64,000 nucleotides of DNA from Stenotrophomonas sp. VV52 (GTDB taxonomy: Bacteria; Pseudomonadota; Gammaproteobacteria; Xanthomonadales; Xanthomonadaceae), in the NCBI RefSeq assembly GCF_002893095.1, contig NZ_PKQQ01000008.1, forward strand, positions 1-64,000, given 5' to 3'. This document shows positions 10,238-17,412 of the stretch, in pieces (within the stretch, counting starts at the first letter, position 1; each line of letters begins with the position of its first letter). Below the pieces are notes generated by a model. It saw only the letters and a list, made by a program, of their open reading frames with translations. It made no database searches and was not told where the DNA came from. Position numbers and translations under genes: made by a program.

Positions 10238-10262
10238 GTAGAGCGACGCCTTGCGTCGCTGG
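10238..10262 (+). repeat. SMAG/REP-type palindrome
   Basis: The element begins with GTAG and continues as the stem AGCGACGC, loop CTT, stem GCGTCGCT. This is the layout of Stenotrophomonas GTAG elements. It lies just past the stop codon of the symE-like gene. Confidence 0.75.
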
Positions 10263-10268
10263 AACGCC

Positions 10269-10577
10269 TCAACGCCCGGAGTGCACCCGCCCAATCCGCC
10301 GCCTGATCGGCCGAAGCTGCACCGACACCGCCGGTTCCGCCGCACGCAGCAGGATGGCGCCGTCAAACATCTCCACGGTCAATCGCGTCCCTGGCGAGAT
10401 GCCCGCCTCAGCCATCCACATGCCGCGCAGTTTGATGCAGGGGACGATCGGCTCACCGGGCTGGGGCCTGTGGTGTTGATAAATGAGCGATCCGACGATC
10501 ACGCGCTTGGGTTTGTGCCAGCCAAGGCTGGGGCGGGTGGGGTGACTCGTGGGCGCATCGTTGTCACTGGAATACAT
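10269..10577 (-). CDS. symE: SymE-family type I toxin-like protein
   Basis: This 102-residue protein has the SymE toxin core CIKLRGMWMAEAGISPGTRL followed by TVEMFDGAILLR, preceded by a basic segment (KPKRVIVGSLIYQHH). In E. coli, SymE is an SOS-induced AbrB-fold protein repressed by the antisense RNA SymR; the family match is from sequence, while the function here is inference. GGAG lies about eight bases before the ATG. No protein antitoxin gene is adjacent, as expected for a type I system. The upstream spacer on the opposite strand is where a SymR-like RNA would be encoded, but I could not identify one. It lies between polysaccharide genes and is flanked by REP elements, typical of an accessory insertion. 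Confidence 0.75.
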   Translation of the reverse strand: MYSSDNDAPTSHPTRPSLGWHKPKRVIVGSLIYQHHRPQPGEPIVPCIKLRGMWMAEAGISPGTRLTVEMFDGAILLRAAEPAVSVQLRPIRRRIGRVHSGR

Positions 10578-10995
10578 GGTGGCTCTCCAAGGTGTTTCCC
10601 CCGCCGGGGTGGCGAGGGGAGTCGGGAGGTTGAAAGCCGTGCTGCAACAGACGGTGCGACGTATTCCCCTGAAGGGTTTTATATTCCGTCGCCCTCCCGA
10701 CGTAGGAGGACCAGTGTGTTACAGCAGAGCTTTCAAACTCTCGGGTTCACCATGCGAACGACGTGACGATACCTCCAGTAGATTGTTTCTGTTGATTCAC
10801 GCGCTTCAGTTGACGCTATCAATGGATGTGACGTTCTGGGCCCGGATAGCCCTGAAAGCGTTGCGGGGCGTGGGCGTAACGAAGTGGAATGGAGTTGGCA
10901 GTTGGGGTTTTTGCCGGGATTTCGGGTGGACCGCAGGGAGATCCGAGCTGGCAGTTTTGGCACCAAAATCTCTTCATCGCGCGATGTGGGCGATG

Positions 10996-11064
10996 TTTCG
11001 ATCAGGGGTCATGCGTTACCGGACGTTGGAGGATTACGTGCGGTCGTCTGGGGACCGACCCTAC
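10996..11064 (-). repeat. Long GTAGGG repeat, copy 1
   Basis: Read on the minus strand, it starts GTAGGGTCGGTCCCCAGACG, which folds as a short hairpin, and continues to CCGGTAACGCATGACC. It aligns over its full 69 bases with the copy at 15849-15917 and over about 56 bases with the inverted copy at 14713-14768. It stands just upstream of the Gtr-like operon. Confidence 0.8.
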
Positions 11065-11112
11065 CCGGCCCCCGCCCCCAAGGATGGCGAAGAGGCGCCA
11101 TCGGGCCAATGC

Positions 11113-11118
11113 TAGAAT
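11113..11118 (+). promoter_or_regulatory. Candidate -10 element for the Gtr-like operon
   Basis: TAGAAT matches the -10 consensus at five of six positions and lies 30 bases before the GTG start of the first operon gene. No clear -35 was found. Confidence 0.35.
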
Positions 11119-11148
11119 TTCCGGCTTGGCTGAACCTGGAACGCTGCC

Positions 11149-11565
11149 GTGATCAAACCCGGGAAGGGAACCTCCTCCGTACTGCAACGCTGGCTGGTCG
11201 GCCTGTTGATAGGCGCGCTTCTGCTGGTGGGGCTGCGCGGCATCGCCAAGGACATCCGTTTCGACAGCTCGCTGTTGCGCCAGGCCTTTGATGCCGGTGC
11301 AGGGTGGAAGGAGTCGGTGCCGCCCGAGGTGGTCGAAGCCCGCGAGTTGCTCGCCCGCCACGGCGACCCCAGCGTGCCGGTTGCGCTGGCATCTGGCCTC
11401 TGGGAAGACCCGCTGGTGCGCGAGCGCCTGTGGGACGGGCTGTACCCCCGCCGCGTGCATTGGGCCGATAAGGGCCTGATGCTCTGGCGCACCCCCGGCC
11501 CGCAGCAGCCGAACTGCACTGAAATCTCAAGGAGTGAGCGCATTGTTCTCGTTGACTGCCACTGA
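11149..11565 (+). CDS. Small membrane-anchored protein of unknown function
   Basis: This 138-residue protein starts at a GTG. One hydrophobic segment near the N-terminus (WLVGLLIGALLLVGL, about residues 15-29) should act as an uncleaved anchor, leaving a soluble domain of about 105 residues, probably periplasmic. I recognise no family. It is the first gene of a tightly packed operon and overlaps the start of the next gene, so it probably works with the membrane glycosyltransferases that follow. The C-terminal stretch has two cysteines (CTEI and VDCH) that could form a disulfide. The start is uncertain because no strong ribosome-binding site is visible. Confidence 0.6.
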   Translation: MIKPGKGTSSVLQRWLVGLLIGALLLVGLRGIAKDIRFDSSLLRQAFDAGAGWKESVPPEVVEARELLARHGDPSVPVALASGLWEDPLVRERLWDGLYPRRVHWADKGLMLWRTPGPQQPNCTEISRSERIVLVDCH

Positions 11566-12757
11566 CGGGGGCGCGCGCGCCGCGCTGGGCATGCTGGCTG
11601 GCGTGCTGCTCTGTTATGCCTTTGCTGCCTTCGGCTGGCTAGGGCTGCCGACCCAGATCGCCTTCATCGCCGTGCTGGCCTGTGCGGTGTGGTCGCTGCT
11701 GGCCCTTCGCGACGGGCGGGCGGCCTGGATGGTGGGTATTGTCGCCGTACTGCTGGTCCTCGCGCTGGGCAGCCCCACCGACGAATGGGACCCGCGCTCG
11801 ATCTGGATGCTGCACGCCAAGCGCATCTACCTGGAAAATTCGCTGTACGCCCAGCTGGATAATTACGCGATCTTCAGCCACAACGACTACCCCTCGCTGA
11901 TGCCGCTGTGGTCGGCCACGGCGGCCAAGGTTGTTGGGCACTGGAACGAGATCTTCCCCAAGGCCGCCGCCACGCTCCTGCTGCTGCCGCCGCTACTGCT
12001 GATCGCGCGCAGCCTGCGCACCTGGTGGGCGGCGGGCCTGTTCGCGATGGCGGTGCTGGAAGTAGGCGGGCGCTATCTGGTTGACGGCTACATGGATGCC
12101 TTCCTGGCGGTCTATGCGGTGGCAGCGCTGGCTGTGGCGATCCAACCGCGCCGCGACGTCGCCGAGGGCACGTGGTTCAACCTCGCCGCCTATGCGGCGC
12201 TGTCGGCGGTGCTGACCCTGATCAAGAACGAAGGCGCGGTGCTGGCGATCCTGGTGGGGCTGGTCGCCGTCGCCACCGTGCTGCTGCGCGACCGACGCAT
12301 CCCTTGGGCCCTGCTGGCCGCCTTCGCCCTGTCGATGGTCCCGCTGGTGGCTTGGAAGCTGGCTGTGGCCGGTACGGATCTGGGCAACGACCTGGCCCAG
12401 AGCGATCTGAAGGGGCAGCTGCTGGCGCGCCTGCCCGACCTTACCCAGAGCGTGCTGATCCTGAAGGCCCTGCTGCGCAGTGCCGCGTGGGTCCCGCTGG
12501 TGCTGCTGCTGGTACTGTGGGCGCGCATGTGGCGCGCGTCGGCCGCCCGGGCCGCGCTGGCGGTCGCTCTGGCCTACTTCGGCGTCCTGTTTGCGGTGTA
12601 CCTGAGCACCCCGCACGACCTGGTCTGGCACCTGGCCACCAGTGCCAAGCGCGTGGCGCTGCCGGTACAGTTGCTGTTGATGTACGGCGTCCTGGTGCTG
12701 CTGGACCAGTGGAAACAGGCGGCCCCGCGCCAGCGTGCAGGAGAACGGAATGCTTGA
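11543..12757 (+). CDS. Multispanning membrane protein, putative GT-C-type glycosyltransferase
   Basis: This is a polytopic inner-membrane protein of about 404 residues with roughly ten hydrophobic spans. After the third span it has an acidic loop, GSPTDEWDPRSIWMLHAKRI, placed like the catalytic aspartate loop of GT-C enzymes (ArnT/PMT type), which transfer sugars from polyprenyl-phosphate donors outside the membrane. That role is inferred from topology and from the neighbouring GtrB-like and GtrA-like genes. I prefer the TTG at 11543 because AAGGAG lies eight bases upstream; a GTG at 11534 would overlap that site. It overlaps both neighbouring genes. Confidence 0.7.
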   Translation: MFSLTATDGGARAALGMLAGVLLCYAFAAFGWLGLPTQIAFIAVLACAVWSLLALRDGRAAWMVGIVAVLLVLALGSPTDEWDPRSIWMLHAKRIYLENSLYAQLDNYAIFSHNDYPSLMPLWSATAAKVVGHWNEIFPKAAATLLLLPPLLLIARSLRTWWAAGLFAMAVLEVGGRYLVDGYMDAFLAVYAVAALAVAIQPRRDVAEGTWFNLAAYAALSAVLTLIKNEGAVLAILVGLVAVATVLLRDRRIPWALLAAFALSMVPLVAWKLAVAGTDLGNDLAQSDLKGQLLARLPDLTQSVLILKALLRSAAWVPLVLLLVLWARMWRASAARAALAVALAYFGVLFAVYLSTPHDLVWHLATSAKRVALPVQLLLMYGVLVLLDQWKQAAPRQRAGERNA

Positions 12758-13712
12758 GCCCAACGAATCGTTCGTGGTGGTCACCCCGGTCTACGAAGAC
12801 CACGTGGCCTCGACCCGCTTGTTCACCGAGCTGGCGCGCCTGTATGGCGACCGCGTGTTCGTGGTGGCGGTGGACGACGGCTCGATCCGTGAGCCGGTGC
12901 AGCCGTTCCAGCTGTCCAGCTCCGGGGTGAGCGGGGTGGTGCTGAAGCTGCGCCGCAATGTCGGCCACCAGAAGGCCATCGCGGTCGGGCTGGGCTATGT
13001 AGAGGAAAACCTGCCGGACGCGCAGCGGGTGATCGTAATGGACTCGGACGGCGAGGACCTGCCCGAGACCATCGCCACGCTGCTGGAAGCCACCCGCGAC
13101 GAGAATGTCGACGTGGCCGTGGCGCGGCGCAAGAGCCGGGTGGAAACGCTGCGCTTCCGCGCGTTCTACGTGGTCTACAAGTTCATTTTCCAGCTGCTCA
13201 CCGGGCGCACCATCAGCTTCGGCAATTTCATGGCGATCAAGGTCAGTGCGCTGCACCGCCTCAACGCGATGCACGAGGTCTGGACCCATGTGGCCGCCGG
13301 CCTGATCGCCAGCAAGCTGCGCCTGGCGGTGTGCCCGATCAACCGTGGCCCGCGCTACGCCGGGCAGAGCAAGATGAACTTCGTGGGGCTCACGCTGCAT
13401 GGGTTCCGCGCGCTGATGGTGTTCGCCGAAGACGTGCTGGTGCGGGTGGGCCTGATGTGCGTGCTGGTGTCCTCGGCCTCCATCGTACTGGCCGTGGTGG
13501 CCACCCTGCTCAAGCTGGCCGGTTATGCCACGCCGGGCTGGTTCTCGATGGCGCTGGGCGTGTTGTTCCTGGTGTTCCTGCAGACCGGCACGCTGACCCT
13601 GATGACGCTGATGCTGAGCGGGATCGTGCGCGGCACCATCCAGAAGCCGGGTGCCTACCGCGAGTACCTGGCGGGCGTTACCGAAGTCACCGCCGATGTC
13701 GCGCCGCGCTGA
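12750..13712 (+). CDS. GT2 family glycosyltransferase, GtrB / polyprenyl-phosphate type
   Basis: This 320-residue protein has an N-terminal GT-A domain (TPVYEDHVASTRLF, VVAVDDGS, and a DSD metal motif at about 98-100 in VIVMDSDGEDLPE) and two C-terminal membrane spans (about 225-290). This is the architecture of GtrB/DPM1-like enzymes, which load a sugar from a nucleotide donor onto undecaprenyl phosphate at the inner face of the membrane. AGGAG precedes the ATG at 12750, so the GTG at 12735 is less likely. Its start overlaps the preceding gene and its end overlaps gtrA, showing one transcript. The sugar cannot be read from the sequence. Confidence 0.88.
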   Translation: MLEPNESFVVVTPVYEDHVASTRLFTELARLYGDRVFVVAVDDGSIREPVQPFQLSSSGVSGVVLKLRRNVGHQKAIAVGLGYVEENLPDAQRVIVMDSDGEDLPETIATLLEATRDENVDVAVARRKSRVETLRFRAFYVVYKFIFQLLTGRTISFGNFMAIKVSALHRLNAMHEVWTHVAAGLIASKLRLAVCPINRGPRYAGQSKMNFVGLTLHGFRALMVFAEDVLVRVGLMCVLVSSASIVLAVVATLLKLAGYATPGWFSMALGVLFLVFLQTGTLTLMTLMLSGIVRGTIQKPGAYREYLAGVTEVTADVAPR

Positions 13713-14088
13713 TTTCCGCCAGCTGCTGCGGTACGTCATCAACGGGCTGGTAGCCACCGGCGTGCACTTCGCGGTGCTGACCCTGCTGGTGGAGGTGGTG
13801 CACGTGCCCTCCAAGGGCGTGGCCAATCTCGTGGCGGCAGCGGTCGCCATCGTGGCGTCGTTCCTGGGCAACCGCTACTTCGTGTTTGCCGCCACCCAGG
13901 CCCGCGCCAGTGGCCAGCTGTGGCGGTTCGTGCTGCTGTATGCCGCCATCGCGCTGATCAATGGCGGCCTGATGGCGCTCTGGTCGGACCTGTTCAAGTT
14001 CGATTACCGGATCGGCTTCGTGCTGATCAGCATCATCCAGTTCATCCTGTCGTTCCTCGGCAATCGCCTGCTGGTGTTCAAACCATGA
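13696..14088 (+). CDS. gtrA: GtrA-family membrane protein, putative lipid-linked sugar flippase
   Basis: This 130-residue protein has four predicted membrane helices and the GtrA signatures: LRYVINGLVATGVHF at the N-terminus and two FLGNR motifs (FLGNRYFVF in the middle and FLGNRLLVF at the end). GtrA proteins are thought to flip polyprenyl-phosphate sugars across the inner membrane. I place the start at the ATG at 13696, inside the end of the glycosyltransferase gene, because this gives the family's normal length and N-terminus. The TGA stop shares bases with the next gene's ATG. Confidence 0.88.
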   Translation: MSRRADFRQLLRYVINGLVATGVHFAVLTLLVEVVHVPSKGVANLVAAAVAIVASFLGNRYFVFAATQARASGQLWRFVLLYAAIALINGGLMALWSDLFKFDYRIGFVLISIIQFILSFLGNRLLVFKP

Positions 14089-14681
14089 AAACCCTGCGCA
14101 ACGCACTGCTGCTCACCGCCGTCTACGTGCTGCTGCTGCTGGGCATCCACTTCCTGCATGTGCGCTTTTTCAGCGTCGACGTGGTGTTCTACGCGGCCAT
14201 CGGCGATGCGTTGCTCGCGGCGGTGCTCACCGGCCTGTTGCTGCTGGTACCCGCGCTGCGCCGCTTCACCCTGACCGAGAAGGTTTTGCTGGTTGCGGTA
14301 TGGCTGCTGGGCGGATACGCCTTCGCCATTTCGGTGCCCACCGTGATCGACCGCTCGCTGTCGTTCTACATCCTGGAAAAGCTGGACCAGCGCGGTGGCG
14401 GCATCCGCCAGGACGCCTTCCAGGACGTGTTCACCAAGGAATACATGGTGGAGCACCGGCTGGTGGACGTGCGCCTGACCGAACAGGAAAGCTCCGGCAC
14501 CATCCAGATCAAAAACGGCTGCGTGCTACTCACCGAAAAGGGCCACCGCATGGCCGCGATGAGCCGCTTCTACCGCCAGCACTTCCTGCCCAAACAGCGC
14601 CTGCTGCTGGGCAAATACTCAGACGACCTGACCGACCCGTTCCGCCACAGCCGCCAGGACGTCACCTACCAGTGCAAGTGA
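14085..14681 (+). CDS. Membrane protein of unknown function, last gene of the Gtr-like operon
   Basis: This 198-residue protein starts with an ATGA overlap on gtrA. It has about three hydrophobic segments in the first 90 residues (near 8-22, 35-60 and 68-88), then a hydrophilic domain of about 110 residues with YMVEHRLVDVRLTEQESSG and a stretch predicted to end as LLLGKYSDDLTDPFRHSRQD. I do not recognise the family. The position suggests a role in or regulation of the sugar-transfer step. The operon ends here, and a long repeat element follows 31 bases later. Confidence 0.7.
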   Translation: MKTLRNALLLTAVYVLLLLGIHFLHVRFFSVDVVFYAAIGDALLAAVLTGLLLLVPALRRFTLTEKVLLVAVWLLGGYAFAISVPTVIDRSLSFYILEKLDQRGGGIRQDAFQDVFTKEYMVEHRLVDVRLTEQESSGTIQIKNGCVLLTEKGHRMAAMSRFYRQHFLPKQRLLLGKYSDDLTDPFRHSRQDVTYQCK

Positions 14682-14712
14682 CGCGCAGGCTATTTGAACG
14701 CGATGAGGTGCG

Positions 14713-14768
14713 GTAGGGTCGGTTCCCAAACGACCGCACGTACCGATGCATCGCCCGGGAACGCATGA
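14713..14768 (+). repeat. Long GTAGGG repeat, copy 2 (inverted relative to copies 1 and 3)
   Basis: It starts GTAGGGTCGGTTCCCAAACG, where GGTCGGTT can pair with AAACGACC around CCC, and continues through CGCCCGGGAACGCATGAC. The first 27 bases are identical to copy 3 in reverse complement. It sits where the Gtr-like operon and the decarboxylase gene converge. Confidence 0.8.
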
Positions 14769-14788
14769 CGCCCGAACGTAGCGATCTC

Positions 14789-15748
14789 TCAGGCGCTCAA
14801 CAACCCATCAAAATACGCAATCGTCCGCCGAAGCCCATCCTCCAGCTTCACCTGCGGCTCCCACCCACCCAGCTTGCTCTTCGCCAACGTGATATCCGGC
14901 TGGCGTTGCATCGGGTCATCCTGCGGCAACGGCTTGAACACCAGCTTCGACCCCGAATTGGTCAACGCAATCACCGCCTCGGCAAGCTCGCGAATGGTCA
15001 TCTCGGCCGGATTCCCCAGGTTGACCGGCCCGGTGAAATCCTTGTCCGTGGCCATCAACCGGATGAACCCCTCGATCAAGTCATCCACGTAGCAGAACGA
15101 GCGCGTCTGCTGCCCCTCGCCGTAGATGGTGATGTTCTCCCCGCGCAACGCCTGCACGATGAAGTTCGACACCACGCGCCCATCATTCGGGTGCATGCGC
15201 GGACCATAGGTGTTGAAGATGCGCGCCACCTTGATGTCCAGCCCATGCTGGCGGTGGTAGTCGAAGAACAGTGTTTCGGCGCAGCGCTTGCCTTCGTCAT
15301 AGCAGGAGCGCGGGCCGATCGGGTTCACGTTGCCCCAGTATTCCTCGCGCTGCGGGTGCACGCTCGGGTCGCCGTAGACCTCGCTGGTGGAGGCCTGGAA
15401 AATCCGGCAGTCCAGCCGCTTGGCCAGCCCCAGCAGGTTGATCGCACCGTGCACCGAGGTCTTGGTGGTCTGCACGGGGTCATGGCTGTAGTGAACCGGC
15501 GAGGCGGGGCAGGCCAGGTTCCAGATCTCGTCCACTTCGATGTACAGCGGGAAGGTGACGTCGTGGCGCAGGAACTCAAAGTGCGGGTTGCCCAGCAGGT
15601 GCGCGATGTTGCGCTTGGTGCCGGTGAACAGGTTGTCCGCGCACACCACTTCGTGGCCCTGCCCGAGCAGGCGCTCGATCAGGTGCGAGCCGAGGAAACC
15701 CGCACCGCCGGTGACCAGGATGCGCTTGGTGCTGTCATGACTTCTCAT
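14789..15748 (-). CDS. UDP-glucuronate decarboxylase (UDP-xylose synthase), extended SDR
   Basis: This 319-residue extended short-chain dehydrogenase most likely converts UDP-glucuronate to UDP-xylose. It has the NAD-binding [12 protein letters not shown] near residue 10, the [15 protein letters not shown] segment typical of UDP-xylose synthases, the catalytic YDEGKR (Tyr-x-x-x-Lys) after a TSEVYGDP serine region, and the [10 protein letters not shown] block. The start is the ATG at 15748, which gives a normal N-terminus; the frame stays open to 15865, but that part crosses a repeat element and is proline-rich. It supplies a nucleotide sugar for the surrounding envelope genes. Related UDP-galacturonate or UDP-arabinose activities are less likely. 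Confidence 0.9.
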   Translation of the reverse strand: MRSHDSTKRILVTGGAGFLGSHLIERLLGQGHEVVCADNLFTGTKRNIAHLLGNPHFEFLRHDVTFPLYIEVDEIWNLACPASPVHYSHDPVQTTKTSVHGAINLLGLAKRLDCRIFQASTSEVYGDPSVHPQREEYWGNVNPIGPRSCYDEGKRCAETLFFDYHRQHGLDIKVARIFNTYGPRMHPNDGRVVSNFIVQALRGENITIYGEGQQTRSFCYVDDLIEGFIRLMATDKDFTGPVNLGNPAEMTIRELAEAVIALTNSGSKLVFKPLPQDDPMQRQPDITLAKSKLGGWEPQVKLEDGLRRTIAYFDGLLSA

Positions 15749-15848
15749 TCGGGGTCTCTGGCTGTGGGCGGCTTGGGAAGGCCGAAGGGGGCCATTGTAG
15801 GCGGGTGGGGTGTGCGGGGCGTAGGGGTGGTCGCGCGGGGTGGGGTTG

Positions 15849-15917
15849 TTTCGATTGAGGTCCATGCGTTACCGGGCGTTGCGGGTCTCCGTGCGGTCGT
15901 TTGGGAACCGACCCTAC
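15849..15917 (-). repeat. Long GTAGGG repeat, copy 3
   Basis: On the minus strand it begins GTAGGGTCGGTTCCCAAACG and extends to CCGGTAACGCATGGACCTCA. It is close to copy 1 over 69 bases in the same orientation. It lies between the decarboxylase gene and the alkB-like gene, upstream of both. Confidence 0.8.
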
Positions 15918-15958
15918 CAGTGGGATTTCCGGCTGAGCTGAGTGAGTCCCCGCCGTGC

Positions 15959-15964
15959 TAGCGT
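15959..15964 (+). promoter_or_regulatory. Candidate -10 of a leaderless promoter for the alkB-like gene
   Basis: TAGCGT lies exactly six bases before the ATG at 15971 and no Shine-Dalgarno sequence is present. The same spacing occurs at pssA, xerD and the RDD gene. Confidence 0.35.
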
Positions 15965-15970
15965 TTGACC

Positions 15971-16549
15971 ATGGATCTCCATCTTCCCGACGCCCAGGTG
16001 CACTGGCACCGCCATTGGCTGGCTACGCCTGCGGCCGATGCGCTGCAACGGCAGCTGCGCGGGGAGGTGCCGTGGGAGGTGCACAAGATCAGAATGTTCG
16101 GCCGGCAGGTGGATTCGCCGCGGCTGAGTTGCTGGATGGGGGATCCGGCGGCGCGCTACCGGTATTCGGGTACGGACTTCGTGCCGCATGCGTGGCATCC
16201 GGCGCTGGTGCCGTTGCGAGACGCGTTGGGCGAGTTCTGCGGGCAGGCATTCAACAGCGTGCTGCTGAACTGTTACCGGGATAACGATGACGGGATGGGG
16301 TGGCATAGCGACAATGAGCCGGAGCTTGGGCCTACGCCGGTGATTGCGTCATTGAGCCTGGGTGCTGCGCGCCGGTTCCTGCTGCGGCGGCGGGATGATC
16401 ACACGCGCAAAGCCGAGGTGACGTTGGGTCATGGCGATCTGTTGATCATGGGAGGGCGGACGCAGTCGTTCTATCAGCATGCGTTGCCGAAGAGCGCGCG
16501 GCCTTTGGCCGAGCGCATCAACCTCACATTCCGGTGGATCAACGGGTAG
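15971..16549 (+). CDS. alkB: AlkB-like 2-oxoglutarate/Fe(II) dioxygenase
   Basis: This 192-residue protein belongs to the AlkB superfamily of oxidative demethylases that repair alkylated bases in DNA or RNA. The iron ligands are visible as H112-x-D114 (MGWHSDNEPELG) and H170 (FYQHALPKS), with the 2-oxoglutarate-binding arginines in ERINLTFRW (R182, R188). Upstream NCYRDNDDGMGWH is the usual family context. The start at 15971 follows a TANNNT hexamer by six bases and lacks a Shine-Dalgarno sequence, so the mRNA may be leaderless. The length is slightly shorter than E. coli AlkB and fits the short bacterial homologues. The stop codon lies inside the GTAG of a REP element. Confidence 0.9.
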   Translation: MDLHLPDAQVHWHRHWLATPAADALQRQLRGEVPWEVHKIRMFGRQVDSPRLSCWMGDPAARYRYSGTDFVPHAWHPALVPLRDALGEFCGQAFNSVLLNCYRDNDDGMGWHSDNEPELGPTPVIASLSLGAARRFLLRRRDDHTRKAEVTLGHGDLLIMGGRTQSFYQHALPKSARPLAERINLTFRWING

Positions 16550-16697
16550 AGCCACGCCGCGCCGCTTGACCAGTGTGCGCCATTGAGATGAACGCGTCGC
16601 CACGCGCCCGGAAAGGGACGCATCACCCGTAGCATGCATTTGTAGCGTGGCTGCGCGGTGTACGGGACGTTCCAGCCACGCAGGGCGTGGCTCTACC
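16546..16697. repeat. Cluster of SMAG/REP palindromes
   Basis: There are three GTAG-headed units in 150 bases: GTAGAGCCACGCC at 16546 (plus strand), GTAGCGTGGCTGCGCGG at 16642 (plus strand), and GTAGAGCCACGCCCTGCGTG on the minus strand ending at 16697. The last two form an inverted pair. The cluster fills the space between the convergent alkB-like and lipoprotein genes and probably ends both transcripts as structured RNA. Confidence 0.75.
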
Positions 16698-16734
16698 GAT
16701 GATCGGCCACACACCCTCGATGTGCGTGACGCAA

Positions 16735-17412
16735 TCAGCGCAGGCGTGAGGGAATCACCGTCGCCGTCTTGCTGTCATTCTGCCCCGTCACCAGCGTCCA
16801 ACCCACCAGCTCACGGGTCACTTCCTCCAACCCCTTCTCCAGCGCATGCGCCACGTCACCGGTCGCCGTGCTCCCCACCGGCTGTTCCTGCCGGAACGTC
16901 CGATCGGCAACAACCCGCTGGTCAATCACATGGATCAGCTTGGCGTTGATCTCAATCAGCGCGGTCGGCGTCGCCTGGCCCCGGTAGTCCGACTCGAACC
17001 GTCGTACATCCAGCGCCAGCTTGTAGTCGGCGCGGATACCAGTAGTGGCGCGCGCCACCCCGGTAATGCGGCCGGAATCCTCGAAGGCGCGCACCAGTGC
17101 GTCGTCCACCATGTCGGTGGCCGGCTGCGCCCAGCTCACGCCCTTGTAGACCTCGAGCTCACCGGGGTTCGGGCGCACGTTGATGCGCGGGCTGTCGACC
17201 ACGCGCGCGGCGGTCGGCTTGACCAGCACCAGCGCCCAGTCGACCTTCGGCCACGACGGGTCCGGCTGCACGCGCACCACCGGCGAGTAGATGGTGACCT
17301 GGCTGCGCTCGCCGCCGCCCAGCAAGGAGGAGCAGGCGCCCAGCGCGATCATCAGTGCCGCCGGCAGCAGCAGGCGGGGCAGGGAGGCGGGAAGAAGCGG
17401 CATGCGGCTCAT
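16735..17412 (-). CDS. ABC-type transport auxiliary lipoprotein of the Mla-like system
   Basis: This 225-residue protein has a lipoprotein signal peptide ending in the lipobox LGAC (about residues 24-27) and an ABC-type transport auxiliary (PqiC-like) domain. It is anchored in the periplasm, probably in the outer membrane, and should act with the MlaD-like protein whose gene it overlaps by four bases. It is the last gene of the permease-ATPase-MlaD-lipoprotein operon. Retrograde or anterograde phospholipid transport is the family role; the direction cannot be told here. Confidence 0.85.
   Translation of the reverse strand: MSRMPLLPASLPRLLLPAALMIALGACSSLLGGGERSQVTIYSPVVRVQPDPSWPKVDWALVLVKPTAARVVDSPRINVRPNPGELEVYKGVSWAQPATDMVDDALVRAFEDSGRITGVARATTGIRADYKLALDVRRFESDYRGQATPTALIEINAKLIHVIDQRVVADRTFRQEQPVGSTATGDVAHALEKGLEEVTRELVGWTLVTGQNDSKTATVIPSRLR

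Larger units (their letters stand above)
10578..11148. other. 571-base spacer between the symE-like gene and the Gtr-like operon
   Basis: I see no convincing protein gene here. A plus-strand frame runs through it (10549-11115), but it crosses a repeat element and the symE start, and it resembles no family I know. The first 200 bases are the symE leader and promoter side; on the minus strand GGAATATAAAACCC near 10675-10690 contains a TATAAA that could be a -10. The rest holds the long repeat copy at 10996-11064 and a likely -10 at 11113 for the following operon. Confidence 0.6.

Noticed and set aside
10549..11115. Plus-strand frame of 188 codons upstream of the Gtr-like operon
   Set aside because: It begins inside symE, crosses the long repeat and shows no family similarity or ribosome-binding site.
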